A model generated the notes under the pieces. The model worked only from the letters and a program-made list of their open reading frames with translations, was not told where the DNA came from and ran no database searches. Below, one piece after another: positions 39,429 to 51,737 of a stretch of 64,000 nucleotides of DNA. The position numbers and the translations under genes were made by a program. This stretch comes from Rallus limicola. Its lineage: Eukaryota; Chordata; Aves; Gruiformes; Rallidae. The DNA lies in contig JAKCOZ010000003.1 of NCBI GenBank assembly GCA_022605955.1, forward strand, positions 40,016,761 through 40,080,760, written 5' to 3'. Position 1 is the stretch's first letter, and each line of letters opens with the position of its first letter.

Positions 39429-39840
39429 CCAGTTGGTCAGGAAATGCCAGCACAGTTGCAAGAAAAGTCATAGATAAAGGAAAGAGGGATCAACAATGCA
39501 GCTGTAGAAGATTTAGACAGGCATGTCTAAGCAAGACAGAGAAGAGAGAAAACAGCTTAAATGAACTCCTAGAAGGAAAAGCAGAATGTGAACATCTAAA
39601 TTGAAAATGTCCCTTTTACTCGACTGTCACTGAGCCTGTTATATAGATGCCTCAGTTGTTAAAATAATTCCACAGTGGCAAGGCTTATGGTTCACAACCT
39701 GACCAAAAAAAAAAAAAAAAAAAACAAGCAGAATTACCAATGTTTTTGACAGTTTCAAATATCTTCAGTGAAGAAAACTGAATGGAGCAAGTTTACCCTC
39801 TCCACAGCTCTTCAGGTCAAACTTTAGGCTACACACTGAT
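39429..39840. other. Short spacer between CR1 and LTR
   Basis: Nothing is recognised apart from the A run at 39705-39724. Confidence 0.6.
39705..39724. repeat. A20 homopolymer
   Basis: Twenty consecutive A residues. CR1 elements lack poly-A tails, so this does not belong to the neighbouring CR1. I see no recognisable retrocopy directly upstream. Confidence 0.95.
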
Positions 39841-40417
39841 TGTCTTGGTTTCAGCTAGGATGGAGTTAATTTCTTTTCTAGCATTTGGGAGCTAGGGTGA
39901 GAGCAGTGCTGATAACACCCTGATGTTTCTAGTCATTGCCAAGCAATCAAGGGCTTTTCAGTTGTTCCTATTTCGCTACTAATGAGAAAGGAGGGGACAC
40001 AGCCAGAACATGTGACCCGAATTGGCCAAAGGGGGTATTCTGGTGCCAATTACGTCATGCTCAGCACAAAAGGGTGGCTGGTTGGAGGAGTAGCAGGCAG
40101 TTCCAGGATGTGTGGTTTTGGGGACGGCTCTGAGCTGCATGTCCTGAGTTGTGTGGTTTGGTGAGAAACTGCATTGTGTATCACCAGTTTCATATGTTCT
40201 GCTATAAAGTCCTGTTATCATTGTTATATCTATCTTCCTTCTATTCTAGTAAACTATCCTTATCCCAACCCACAAGGTTTTGGCTCCTTGGTTTTGGAGG
40301 GGTTTTTTTCCCTTTTCCTTCCCTCTACTCCCACCCCTCAACTTCCCTCCCCACTTCCTTTTAAAAGAACAAGGGACTGCATGGTGCTCGGCTCTCAGCT
40401 GCAGCAAAACCACGATA
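39841..40417 (+). mobile_element. Solo LTR of an avian endogenous retrovirus (ERVL-like)
   Basis: A single long terminal repeat with no retroviral coding sequence on either side, so most likely a solo LTR left by recombination. It starts with 'tgtcttggtttcagctagga' (39841-39860) and runs through 'gggacacagccagaacatgtgacc' (39996-40017 region), 'attggccaaaggg' and 'acgtcatgctcag', all typical of a common bird LTR type I associate with ERVL. It ends in 'aaaaccacgata' at 40417. The 5-bp flanks CTGAT (39836-39840) and CCGAT (40418-40422) match at 4 of 5 positions and fit an aged target-site duplication. The TATA box and polyadenylation signal expected of this type look mutated. The class is from memory. 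Confidence 0.82.
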
Positions 40418-42505
40418 CCGATGAAGCAGATGTGCAAGTCTGTCCCTGGAAAAAAATACTGCCTACAATTTAATACAGCTCCAGAAAGATGTGTGAATCC
40501 ATGCCTCATTAACAATTTATCCAGACTGAGAGCACTATAAAAAGTAGTTCAGAAATGTATTAAATCAAAGATGACAAGAATACCATTATGTCAAATTTGT
40601 ATCAAGTTATAAGAATTGGCCTAGTTTATAACAACTCTGTTTACAATGACATAGCACCAGAAGAAGAAAATAAGTAAGTAATTTCTTAAAGCATTGACAC
40701 AAAGAACATAACAGACATTTGGGAGATGAATGTCTAACACACAACTGATATGAATACCAGCTTTCTTAAACTGATACTTGGAGACCTTCATTTAGCTTTA
40801 ACAGTTTACTTCCAGGTACTTCTGCTTTATGCAGCTTAGTACTGCAGACTACCCCTAGCAAGCCCCCAAGGAGAAGGGCTTTTTTTAAATCAAGCTGCTC
40901 TTGGACACATTTCTGCCAGTATTTTGTCTCAGGTGCCACCGCAATTTTTAGAATTGTTTGCAACAGAAATCTTTATATTGCAAATGAAGAATAAGAAAAA
41001 AATAACTTTGGGTAAAAAAATCCTATTGGTAAAATGAAGAAATGTTAGTCTAAGCCTAAGGAGCTCAGCAGTTAACGTCAGATAATAGACAGACTGTATA
41101 AATATCTTCAGAGAAAGGAAAATGTAAAGATCTAAAGGAAGTTCATCTGTCAGAAGAATTAATACATCAACATTTATTTTTCTAGAGGGCTTTACATACA
41201 GAATAACTGTGAAAACTAAAATGATCCATCTCAAGGACAGGGATGAAAATACAGTAAGAAGTGTACTTACAAGGGAAAGAAAAAACAGCAGAGTAGTAAT
41301 ATAATACTGATATTTTAGAGTCATGAAAATAAAGGCAGAAGAAATATCTCTGGTGTATGAAGGGTTTTTAAGGTAAGAAAGAACATTCAATCTTTTTTTT
41401 TTTTTCTTTTAAAGTCACTCAATGGACTCAGGAAAAGGTGGAAACTATACAATTAAAGAATTCAGTGTAGGAATATCTCTGGAATATGATACAGAGGAGG
41501 ACTAGGAAAGATTTAAAGCCAAAAGTGAAATACAGGGAAAGAGAAGGGGAAGAGGTCTGTAAAGATAAGTTTAAGGATTTAAGAAGGAAAACCAAAGCCT
41601 TCTCTTATACAGATGAAGAGGGCAGTAACTTTGCTGTAAGAGATATCAGAAACTCTGCTCTGGAAACAGAAGCAATCTCATTTGTCAACCAATACTAACA
41701 AATATTTAGAAAACAGGTACATTTCGTAACCAGAAAAATAGGTGAAAGTTTCAAGATCACTTAAACAGAACCTTGGGAGACATGAGGAATTTCAGTTTAA
41801 TTTTTTTTTTCAAAAGCTATTGACATTAACATGACTAGTTGTTGAAAAATTGGATATTTTTGCTCCAGATCTACTCACACTTGAGTCACAGGCAACTTCA
41901 GTAAAGTCAGTATCAGTACAAAAAAACTGTGATTATAGACATCCTACATTTTTAATCTCAAGTTTCTTCCTGATAAGCCTGCTGGTTGTTGCAGTCAAAC
42001 ATAGCATTTCTATCTATACAGCTCTGATTTCTGTAGCTTGCAACCATATAAAGATTTTGCTGTCTATATACCTAAAAGACTGTTCGAAAGTGGATGGAAC
42101 AATAATTTCTGTAAGGAAATGAACTACTGTAACAGCAAATATATACAGTATTAATGCCTATACACCACATGGGGGTCATCTCATTCACATATTCCTCCCA
42201 TCTGAAGGATACTCAGCTTTCTCAGGTGTATCATTCTATTAAAGCAGATTATTATTTCTCTGATTAATGAGTATAGAAATATTGCCAAGGTAAGAATTTG
42301 TACTCAGTGGGAGCAATATCCAGATGATGCTCAGACCTGTATTTCAACACCAACACAGTGTCTGATATAAACAGTCTATGTCAAGGAGGGCATAAGCGTA
42401 AGAGCATCTGCTCAAAGCCCAGGAAGGAAAGTAGAAAAAAATACTTGTAAGAAGAAAACATCCAATAAATTTGCTAAGATATTGTTTGTGTGTTTGGGAG
42501 TTGTT
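40418..42505. other. Unique AT-rich non-coding sequence
   Basis: No gene or transposon is recognised. It holds a 153-codon minus-strand open frame (40929-41390) that I consider chance: it opens with a TTG, the first ATG is 22 codons later, and its hydrophobic composition follows from the A-rich complementary strand. A 13-base T run sits near 41393-41405. Confidence 0.55.
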
Positions 42506-42947
42506 GGAATATGTCCAATGAAGGGCAACAAAGCTGGTGAAGAGTCTAAACCATAAGCAGCCAGCGGAACTGGGGTTGTTTAGTCTGGAGAAAAAAAGTC
42601 TAAGGGGAGACCTTATTGCTCTCTACAACTACATGAAAGGTGGTTGTAGCCAGGTGGGTGACAATCTTTTTTCCTAAGTAACAAGTGAGAAGACAAGAGG
42701 AAATGGCCTGAAGCTGTGCTGGGAAGGTTTAGATTCGATCTGAAGAAACATTTCTTCACTGAAAGGTTGTCAAGCATGGAAACAAGCTACCCACGGAAGC
42801 AGTTGAGTCACTATCCCTGGAGGTATTTAAAAAATGTGTATGCATGGCGCTTAGGGTCATGGTTTAGTGATGGGCTTGGTAGGATTAAGTTTATGGTGGG
42901 ACTCAATGATCTTAAAGGTCTTTTCCAATCTAAATGATTCTATGATT
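42506..42947 (+). mobile_element. CR1 LINE, 3' fragment of about 440 bp
   Basis: A plus-strand CR1 tail. It opens with 'gtccaatgaagggcaacaaa' (42513-42532), continues through 'gaccttattgctctctacaa' (42609-42628) and 'aagaggaaatggcctgaagc', and ends with 'gatcttaaaggtcttttcca' (42908-42927) followed by 'atgattctatgatt'. The ORF2 C-terminal trace 'GRFRFDLKKHFFTERLSS' reads in the frame at 42716-42937. This is a different CR1 subfamily from the copies at 1-322 and 51738-53198, judging by its 3' tail. Confidence 0.93.
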
Positions 42948-45900
42948 AAGCTCTTATTAAGTGTTGATGTACAGCACACACAGACCTCGCAAAAGGACAA
43001 AGGTACATTTCTATTGCTTTTCTACTAGAAAATAAAAAAATATCCTTTGTTCTGAAATGAAAAAGTTGCCCATCAAATGAATGCATTTTTCATTGCTAGA
43101 ATGGATTCTTTCATTCTGTTTCTCTGAGGAAAAATTACAGTTGCACCGGGGACCTGAAACACATGAGGCACACACAAAAACCAGCAAAGATGGTTACGAA
43201 CACGCAGACCACTGTTTCTTGAGCTTCATCTGCTGCTTATTCATTTCAGGATACATTTATAGTTCGTTCTCACTCTGCTCTCAATAGATGAGTGAGAATT
43301 TGATGCACAGAAAAATCATAAGCATATTTATCAAATATTAAATACTGCTTCCAAAACTCTACACTACAGAAAATCCTGTAGTTAAATCAAATTCAGATTT
43401 AAATACAAGAGCCACCTTCTTACCACAAGCAACAAAAGTCAAGTGAAAACAGTTGACATAATTACAAATGAAGCTTCTAAAGACAGACCATAAAGCAGCA
43501 TTGAAAGAAAAGTACAAGACAGAGTTTCTTAAAGGCTGGATAACATAACAGATGAGCAACTTCCTCAGGTAAAAATGTATAAATAAAACCAAGCAAGGAA
43601 TCTTATCCCATCAAGCCCTCTGCAGTTTACCTTCCCACACAACACTATGGTTTGTACTACAGTAGCTGAATTCCTTCTGCAGAGTTGTGGTGGTAATGCT
43701 AACTCTTTGCACCCTAATGTCTAGAAAATGAAAAATAAAACTCTCCATGGGAATGATGATCGTATGTGATATCATTTCACAAATTTAAAATGAGAACCAG
43801 TGCAAGACTAGTTCATAACAATGTTAAATCATTTGAAGAACGGTGAATTTATATGTCTTTAAACAGCCTTTTAATGATTTCAAGACACATGATCTCACAG
43901 GAAGAAGACAAAAAGATTTGGGGTTTGTATGTGATTTTTTAAAATTTCATCCCAATGTCTATTCTCCTGTATTTCCTGGTCCCTGAGACAGAGAGCCTAT
44001 ACATAATTAAAAACAAACCCACAAATTTAGCAAGAAGTACCTGTAAATCCATATTTTTATCTTCAGACAAGCAGGAGTGGCATAGAATACAACCACCCTT
44101 TCCTTCCCTCTTATAACTTCCAGTGTGTCTGCCACGATGAGGCCTTTGTCCTGCAATATCTGTTCAGAATGCTAATAAAAGCAAATGTTTGCAGGATTGG
44201 GATCCAAACAGGTCCTTTATTTTTGTACTGTTGATTACATTCATGTTTACATCTTTGTATCATAAAGGTGTTCATAACCTAGTAGTAAAAAAAAAACAAA
44301 CAAAAAACTCCCAAACCCCCAAAACAGAACAAAAAACAGAAAAGAAAAAGAACATATAAAAAATCATCATGTATGCATACCATATCAAAAGCTGCTAAAC
44401 TTAACTGTACATTGATAACCTCCATCCATACCAATAAAAATTAAAAACACAAGCAATCCAGAAGGAAGTAATTGTGTCTCTGGCAAGTGTTCAAGCCACC
44501 CATAACAGAGCAGAAAGTATTAAAGAAGAGTTACCTATTGAATTAAAACATCTTTTACAAGAAAAAAAAAAAAGCTTTTTGCTTGAAGAGAAGTGTATAA
44601 TTCTTAATAGAAAATCCCCTTCATTCTCTCATGAATGCCCATTACAGGAGCACTCTGTGGATATTTTTAAAGCTCCTCTTCATTCTACCAATTCTCACTA
44701 AGTGAAGTAGAGAAACACAAAACCTCAGACTAAGTTGGAAGCTGCTATCTCATTTCTGTCATCTTGTCATTAGTCTGTAACTCCACGGCATACACAGGTT
44801 CAGCAATGGTGCAGAGCTTTACAGTATGAACAGGAGACTTGCCAAATATTGCGGCCCTCCTGCTACAATAACAGACCACACCTGGTGCACATCCTGCTCT
44901 GAGCTATGGGTTTCTCTCCTTTGAGAGGCACTTATCATCTGTAAATTACCAGAAAGAACCCAACAAATACTCTACTTTCTCTTTCCCTTCTAAAATAAAT
45001 AGCTGCACTACACAGCACTGGGAGAACAAAGCAACAGCATTCAGGATCTTTAGGATACAGGGACTTAAGCTTCTGCTTAGCTTGCAAAGAACACAAGAAA
45101 AGATAAGGCTCACTGCTCTCCACAAGTTATTTGCTCTTGTGAAGGAGCAGGAGACATTTTTGGACTTGCATTAATGATATAAATATTTAACTTTTAAATT
45201 GCAGAGTCCTCTGGAAAGGTAAAATAGATTTTTCTGAAACACAAGAAAAATTATTTAACTGTTAAAATTTTACAGTGGAATCCCTCAGCTGACATAACTA
45301 AATTCACTGTACTGGGGTTTTTTTTCCCCCAGTGTAAATTGGAAAACTGTTGTCTGACTCTTTTCATATGGTGCTGAACACTCTTGATTACAGTCTGTCA
45401 TCAGCAAGGGTTTCAAAGTATGGCTCTATCCTAATTATTAACAAAAAAGTGCTTGTGATTTCCCCCCAAAGTTCAGGAGACATTATAATTCAATGGTTTA
45501 GTTCTTAGAATGATCAAAGATGTGCCTATGAATCAATACAGCACAGCAACCAGTATAAAAGTCACACAAGCCAGTATGACATTGCTTATGCAGGTGGTGG
45601 GAGAAAGCAGCTGTTAAGATTTCCACTGTCCATGGCCATCAGGGCTGCCTGGGATGTTTCTGTATGACACCACATATGGTTGTGCTTTTCAGGTATGTAA
45701 TCACAGCCTCGTACCCTCACACTGCTCAAAAAGATAAAAACCCTCATTCTGAACTCAAGTTATCCCCAAAAGCCAAGCCAGAAGATGAACTGTTTTCATT
45801 AATGTCCATCAAATAATTATAGACCACCGATAATAAGTAAAAGCTAGACCAAATACTGAAGGCAGGGGGTTATTTAGAAGCAGTTGTAGCACAATAGACC

Positions 45901-45976
45901 ATCCTCAATGGTGAGCAAGATGTCAAGCCCAGGCTTCTATCTAATTCCAGGGCTAGATTACAGAACAGGCAGAAGT
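42948..45976. other. Unique non-coding sequence
   Basis: No gene or transposon is recognised. An A-rich, C-interspersed stretch lies at about 44287-44350. Confidence 0.55.
44287..44350. repeat. A-rich low-complexity stretch
   Basis: Runs of A broken mainly by single or short runs of C. It has no clear unit. Confidence 0.8.
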
Positions 45977-46530
45977 CTGTGCGTGCGCACACATGGTGGG
46001 CTGGCATGTGTTTTGTAGAGTGTGTGTTTCCGAATGGACAAAGGTGTTCATGTAGGCTGGGTCTGTGTGTATGTGCATGTGTTTATGAATGTGCACAGTG
46101 GTATATCTGTAGGTGTATGTACAAGTATGTGTGTGCACATGGGTACAGGGGGGTGGGTACATGTCTATAAGTGTGTGTGCAGGTACATGTTTGTTTGGAA
46201 GGATGTATAATTGCATGTATGTGTACATGCTATCTGTGAAAGTATATGTGGATTTCTAAAACCATGTGATGGGGTTTGTGTTCAGTTGTGCACACATGCA
46301 TATGACTGTGTGTGGAGTGTGTAGGGGGTGTGTGTGCAAAGGTCTGTGTTTCTGTGCCTAACTAGGGATGTATAGTGCAGTATGTAGGAAATTTATGTGT
46401 CTATAGGTGTGGAGTGTCACAGGGAGGTGTGTGCAGATGGGTGTTTGTGCAGGGGTTTATTTGCGCTGATGCGTGTCTGTAGGAAAGAGTACAGAGGTGG
46501 TTTTTGTGTGTCTGTGTACATACACACACA
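45977..46530. repeat. Degenerate TG-rich array
   Basis: About 550 bp dominated by short runs of TG and words such as 'tgtgtgtg', 'gtgtatgtgcatgtg' and 'ggtgtgtgtgcaaagg'. It begins near a GC-containing palindrome 'tgtgcgtgcgcacaca' (45979-45994) and ends at 'tacatacacacacaac'. It looks like an old, expanded (TG)n microsatellite broken by many substitutions. Open frames on both strands here only reflect the repeat. Confidence 0.9.
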
Positions 46531-48697
46531 ACATAATCCAAGCATGTGTAACACAGTATTTAAAAGAATATAGTTTTTCAATTAAGTCCATTTTCAAGTA
46601 AGCATTTTTGAACAGAATTTAATACTCAAAGCTAATATAGAGTTTGCTGTGATTTTTGTGGCATTTACCACAATCTGAAGAATTAAATATGTGAGTATTC
46701 ACAGATTATCCATTGACATTGATTTATTTAGTTTCACAAAGAAACTGCGAGAAGACCATTTGTTTGAGAGACTACATAGCCCTGGTGTCTCTAATTTAAT
46801 GTCTTCCATTAGCCTTGGATTTATGCAGAAAGGGGATCCTCTACATTTTCTAGCTCTGATGTAATTTTAAAATTCAGCATTTTTTAATATATTACCATGT
46901 TCAATAGAGAACTGTCTTTTGAGAAACTCCCAGTTCAATTTATTAGACTGCCATCTATCACATAACTAAGACCATTCTTATATTAAACTAAGCCAAAGTT
47001 TTCACAAGTATTTTCTTTACAGTAAAAGAAATATAAGGTTTTCAATTCTCTTGATGTTGCAATTAAACATAATTTATAGGTTTTAAATATATCATATTTT
47101 AAAAAAATAACCTATCCAAAGTCATCTCTGTTGAGGAAGAATCTACAATGTTTCAGTACAGAAAGGTAAGTATGGAAGCAGGATCTTTAGCAAAAGGTTA
47201 TCTGTGTACTCAAGAAAAAGAGAGAGAACACTGAAGATAGCACTGGTCCCAAGGCAAATATTTTTCAAGGGGAAGAAAATCAGAGCATCTGGAACTGTAG
47301 ATGCATTTCTATAAATATAGCTGCAAGACCCTCAGCAAGGTAAGAAAGGGGAGCTTAATAATCAGCAGCTAATTCTATCTGCAGTGCTTTGGGAGCTATC
47401 AAAACATATATACATCTTAACCAAGTAGTGCAAGAAATTATTGACCTGAGTGACAAGGCAGAAAACTTACCCTATCACTTTATCCTCAAATGTTTCAGTT
47501 GTCAGGCAGTTGCTGTTAAGTAAGAAGAACATGGACTAGATGTTTACCACATTGCACCTGAAGCCACTTCAACTAGGAATGCTTCATAGAATTACCTCAA
47601 CATCATAGTGCAGAATGGTCTACTCTGGAAGAAGTACCGTGCTGTGAAAACTCCACATTATACAAGCTCCAACAGCTATCTAATAACAACAATCCTGTAT
47701 ACCTGTCCCACCTAGACCCATGAGATACCAATTAACCAAATTTCTCCCTGTGTTGTTGCTTTTCTCATTGCTGTGCAGTGAACAAGTACCGCAAAGTACA
47801 TACTGCTCACTTACTACACTTTGCCTCATATCAAGGATAATGGATCTGATATACTGACTTTGAACAAAGCTTATTCAAGATTTTTTTTTTTAATTGACAG
47901 CCAACATTCATAAGTGTGTCTGTTGATGAAGATGGAAACAAAGCAATGAAATAGCCATAATGCAATTTTTGTTAAAAAAAGATGGACAAGAAGATAAGAA
48001 CTTTCCAGACATTCTCCATCACTAATAAAGAAGACGACAGATAAAACATCACTTCTCCCTTTCACAAATGTTGTGTTTCCCTAGACAAGCACTGGTTGTG
48101 AGGTTTATCTGCAAGTTTGAGGTGGAAGAAGTGCTAACTTCAACAGGAATACAAAGAACCACTTTCTTCTTGCCTGAATGCTCTTCTCTCTAAGCCCATG
48201 AATGAACAGCTCTATCAATGTTTACGGATGAATTATTTACAGCGAAGATTAAGAGATTTACCCCTACAGAAAGAATACCACTAGATAATGCTGCAGCTTT
48301 TTTCACATGAAAGGCAGGTAGCAATTGCATACTCAGAGATATTTTTTATCAGAAAGCAAAATTAACAGTCCTGTAAGACATGTAAGGTATACATTTTTAA
48401 AGACCCTAAACTGCTATCTTTCTAAAAGTACTTTTCCCATCAAACTTTATATCCAGATATTGTTGAGAAGAATGTTATCTTTCTCTCATCATTCTGGTAC
48501 ACACCACACAGCTCCTGACACACTCGATCTTTGTTGTGGAAGAACCTAAATCATGTTAGATGATTTTCAATCACAAAGGAAAACCACAAATTCTTGTGCT
48601 GAGAACTATATCTAAGACTTACTGTTAAACCTGAAACCTATGTAATGATCATCACTGAGGCACTGCTCACATAAACACTAATAGGAAAGGACAGGTT
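46531..48697. other. Unique AT-rich non-coding sequence
   Basis: Nothing is recognised. Confidence 0.55.
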
Positions 48698-49225
48698 GTG
48701 TCAAACCAAGGATCTGGCTCCTCAAGTACACTGTCTCCCATACTAGTCTATGGCAGTTATCTTGACAAGAATATGAAAAAGTAAAAGAGCATTTGTAATG
48801 GTGTCTCCAGCTAAAGATGATGTCTTGGTATTTAATAGCTCCTGGAAAATCTAATGACCCCTTAATGTGCAGGCCTGGAACAAGATGTACGACTTAACAT
48901 CTTTGAGAAAAGCCCAGTGCACTGTCTTTAAGAATAGCCAAAACCAGATTCATATAAAAATGACATTTTTCCACCTTCAAACTGTTTTCAAGCTCAGGAA
49001 GTTCCTTATGTAGATGCACGCTCAGTAACCCTCAACAGATTTCTCTTCCATGACCTTGACCAAAGCCTACCTTGAAACTACATTTTGGCAACCAACATCC
49101 TTTGGCAGCTAGTTCCACACCTCCATTGCCAGAATCATAAAGACTCACCTCCTGCTTGGTAGAAGCTGTTTCCCAAAGACTTTATTTGATGCCTCTTACA
49201 TATTCTGAATCTTGAATGAATATAC
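48698..49225 (-). mobile_element. Ancient CR1/L3-like LINE remnant
   Basis: A decayed element in reverse orientation. The plus strand begins with 'gtcaaaccaaggatctggct' (48699-48718) and 'agtacactgtctccca', which resembles the reverse complement of the 3' end of the CR1/L3 elements abundant in turtles and crocodilians. It continues to 'ctttggcagctagttccaca' (49100-49119) and 'cctcctgcttggtagaagct', matching the more internal part of the tail. It is 5'-truncated near 49225. Sequence similarity is patchy, which indicates great age. Confidence 0.6.
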
Positions 49226-49334
49226 TACTTTATACATTTGTTTTAAAAGTGAAATCTGGACATGGAAAATATCTGTCAGGTGAAAAAAATGAAAATTATG
49301 TGGTCAATGCCATTTTGATACTTTAATTACAGAA

Positions 49335-49409
49335 CCTGCTTTGGCAGGGTGGCTGGACCTGAGATCTCTTGAGATCCCTTCCAACCCCTACAATTCTATG
49401 ATTCTGTGA
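49335..49409 (+). mobile_element. CR1 LINE, 75-bp 3' tip
   Basis: Only the extreme CR1 3' end is present: 'cctgctttggcagggtggct' (49335-49354), 'gatcccttccaacccctaca' (49372-49391) and 'attctatgattctgtga' to 49409. It is an extremely 5'-truncated insertion close to the older remnant at 48698-49225. Confidence 0.92.
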
Positions 49410-51737
49410 AACCATACCTGCATTTTGTTTTGCAAATGAAATACTCATAAATATCATGTTCTCAAAAAGGAGAGTTGTCTAAAAGAACAAGACCATACTC
49501 TTTTTGCTTCTACAACAGCTCTTGACTAAAACTAGAGAGAAGGTGAGGTGTCTCTGTGTACTCTGAAGTGAAAACTAGATTAACTTCTGTTTCAGCAGAG
49601 AGAAAAAACTAATAATCAAATCCTGGGCAGGGAGTCAAAAAATACATTAAAACACAGATACAGAAAACACAAACTGTAGAGGATGATATCCATACTCAAG
49701 AGCAAAGCATACTTCAAACCCCATAATGACTCAAATATGGAACAATAGCACTTAAAACTTTAATGTAATAAAATATCACGTAATTTTTAGGGAAAAAAAG
49801 ATGCTAAACTCCCCCACTTGGACTGATTCCTGGCGCCACTGGTTGAGCAAGGAACCACAAGCATAGCATATTTACAGCAAACTTTCCAGATTGTGCTGCA
49901 AGAGCCAAGAACCTTTTCTGTAAACTGAAGCCTCAGTCCACCCCACACACTTCACATTGCAGCTATGTGCATTTAATAAAGCCTCACGTCCACATTTTTA
50001 TTTTTCTCGTTACATTGTCTTTATTACTCTGCATTAATTTCCTCTTTGTAAAATCCCCTAAACTGCTCATAAAACTGTCTTAAAAAGAATTTAAATGATC
50101 CAGCTTGGAGATCAAGGAAGAGAAATGGGGCCATTTTTCACTAGAGGTAAAGAACAGGAAAGAAAACTAATGTATCATGTATTGCTGTACAAGGCCTGCC
50201 AACAGTTCTGTACTCTTGCATCGCAGGATTTGTTCAAAAATGGTACAGGATGATGTTTGAGACAAGGCAACAACAGTCATATTTTATGAGGCACTTCTGA
50301 GCACAAAATTACAGGTATGATCCTCAGGATAGTTTAGCAGGAACAAGGAAAACATATACAAGCAAATAAGTTTGGAAATTAAGGCAATCATCCTGAATTG
50401 TTTTGATGGTTATGAAGACCTATCACTGTGCAAACTGGCACAGACAGAATCACTCACATGAAAAATGAGGTAAGGTGTAAATAACTAGCACATCTTCTCT
50501 ACTTCAAAAATTTTTTTAAAAAAGCTTAGGCTGATGACAAGCCCACTTTACATGAGCCACTAAATATTGCAAATTTTCCATTTCTTTACATTTTTAAAAA
50601 AGCACAAATACAATCCTTTCATATTCCCATTTAAGCAATCACTTCCAGGCTCCATACAGACCCATCCCCATTAGTAAGACAAAGTCTGCTATTAAAAAGC
50701 GGAAAGGATAAAACTTTCCTTTGGCACAAATATTACTTTTAGTAGTTAGACATCTGGATTTCTACTGCTTTTCCTGTTGATTTCCATTCTTCCATCCATC
50801 CCTATTTGCATACATATTAGACATTTAACTTGTACTGCCACCAACCGCCTTTCAAAGAGTATATTACAGCGACAAAATAGAGCAGTTATAAAAAAAAAAA
50901 TCAATTTTGCTTTCTAATGCTGGGTAACAAACATGCCACAAACAGACTGAGTCAGCAGAAACTGTTTATCCCCGAGAAATAGGTTTGATCTGCTCAGAAG
51001 GGAAGCTAGGACACCCACTGGTGGTGTACCTACACAGATCTGGCTCTGCTGATTCTCCTTAGCTGGCAACTCACCATATGCATTCAATGGGAACATTTAA
51101 AATTATATCCCAGAAATCTGCTAATCAGAAAATGGTCATTGAAAAACTTGTCATAGAATGCAAACCATTCAATCAGAACCACAATAGATATTCACCAAAG
51201 TAAATTACTGTTAAAGCTCTAGCTTTTGCCTCTGTGATGACTCACACTAAACCATGCTGTTGGATTCTTAAACCACAATTGCTTTACAGGAAATTAAGAT
51301 AACATTTTAAAATATTGACTGGAGTTCACTCTAGATGTCTAGCTGGCAATTTCAAAACTAATGGTGTTGCTCACCTCCACTTTTGAACACATTATAAGTA
51401 GGCCTGAGTTTTGGCAGAGAACACCAGGCACCTTCATGAAACTGAATTCTTTTGAAGTGCCCCTAGTTGAGTATCTCAAATTATTAGATTTTTCTGTCTA
51501 AAAGCTTTCTGAGGGTCATAGGAGAGACAACAAGGAAAACAATAGGGCAATATGCCAAATATCTGAGAATAAGCAGGAAGAACTCTAAAGCCTGTAGAAT
51601 GAACCAAGGCCACTTTTTCCTCTCTGTCTGCAGTGGCAAGTGAACAAGCCACATTACCCAAGCCTCAGAAAGAAAAGGAAAGGACTAGGAGAATGAAGAA
51701 ATGCCCCCTGTAGGAGACAATCAGGTTTGAGACTGTC
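49410..51737. other. Unique AT-rich non-coding sequence
   Basis: Nothing is recognised. Confidence 0.55.

Noticed and set aside
39705..39724. A20 run as the tail of a processed retrocopy
   Set aside because: No gene-like sequence or target duplication was recognised upstream.
45953..46228. His/Thr-rich minus-strand open frame
   Set aside because: It is only the translation of a TG/CA-rich array.
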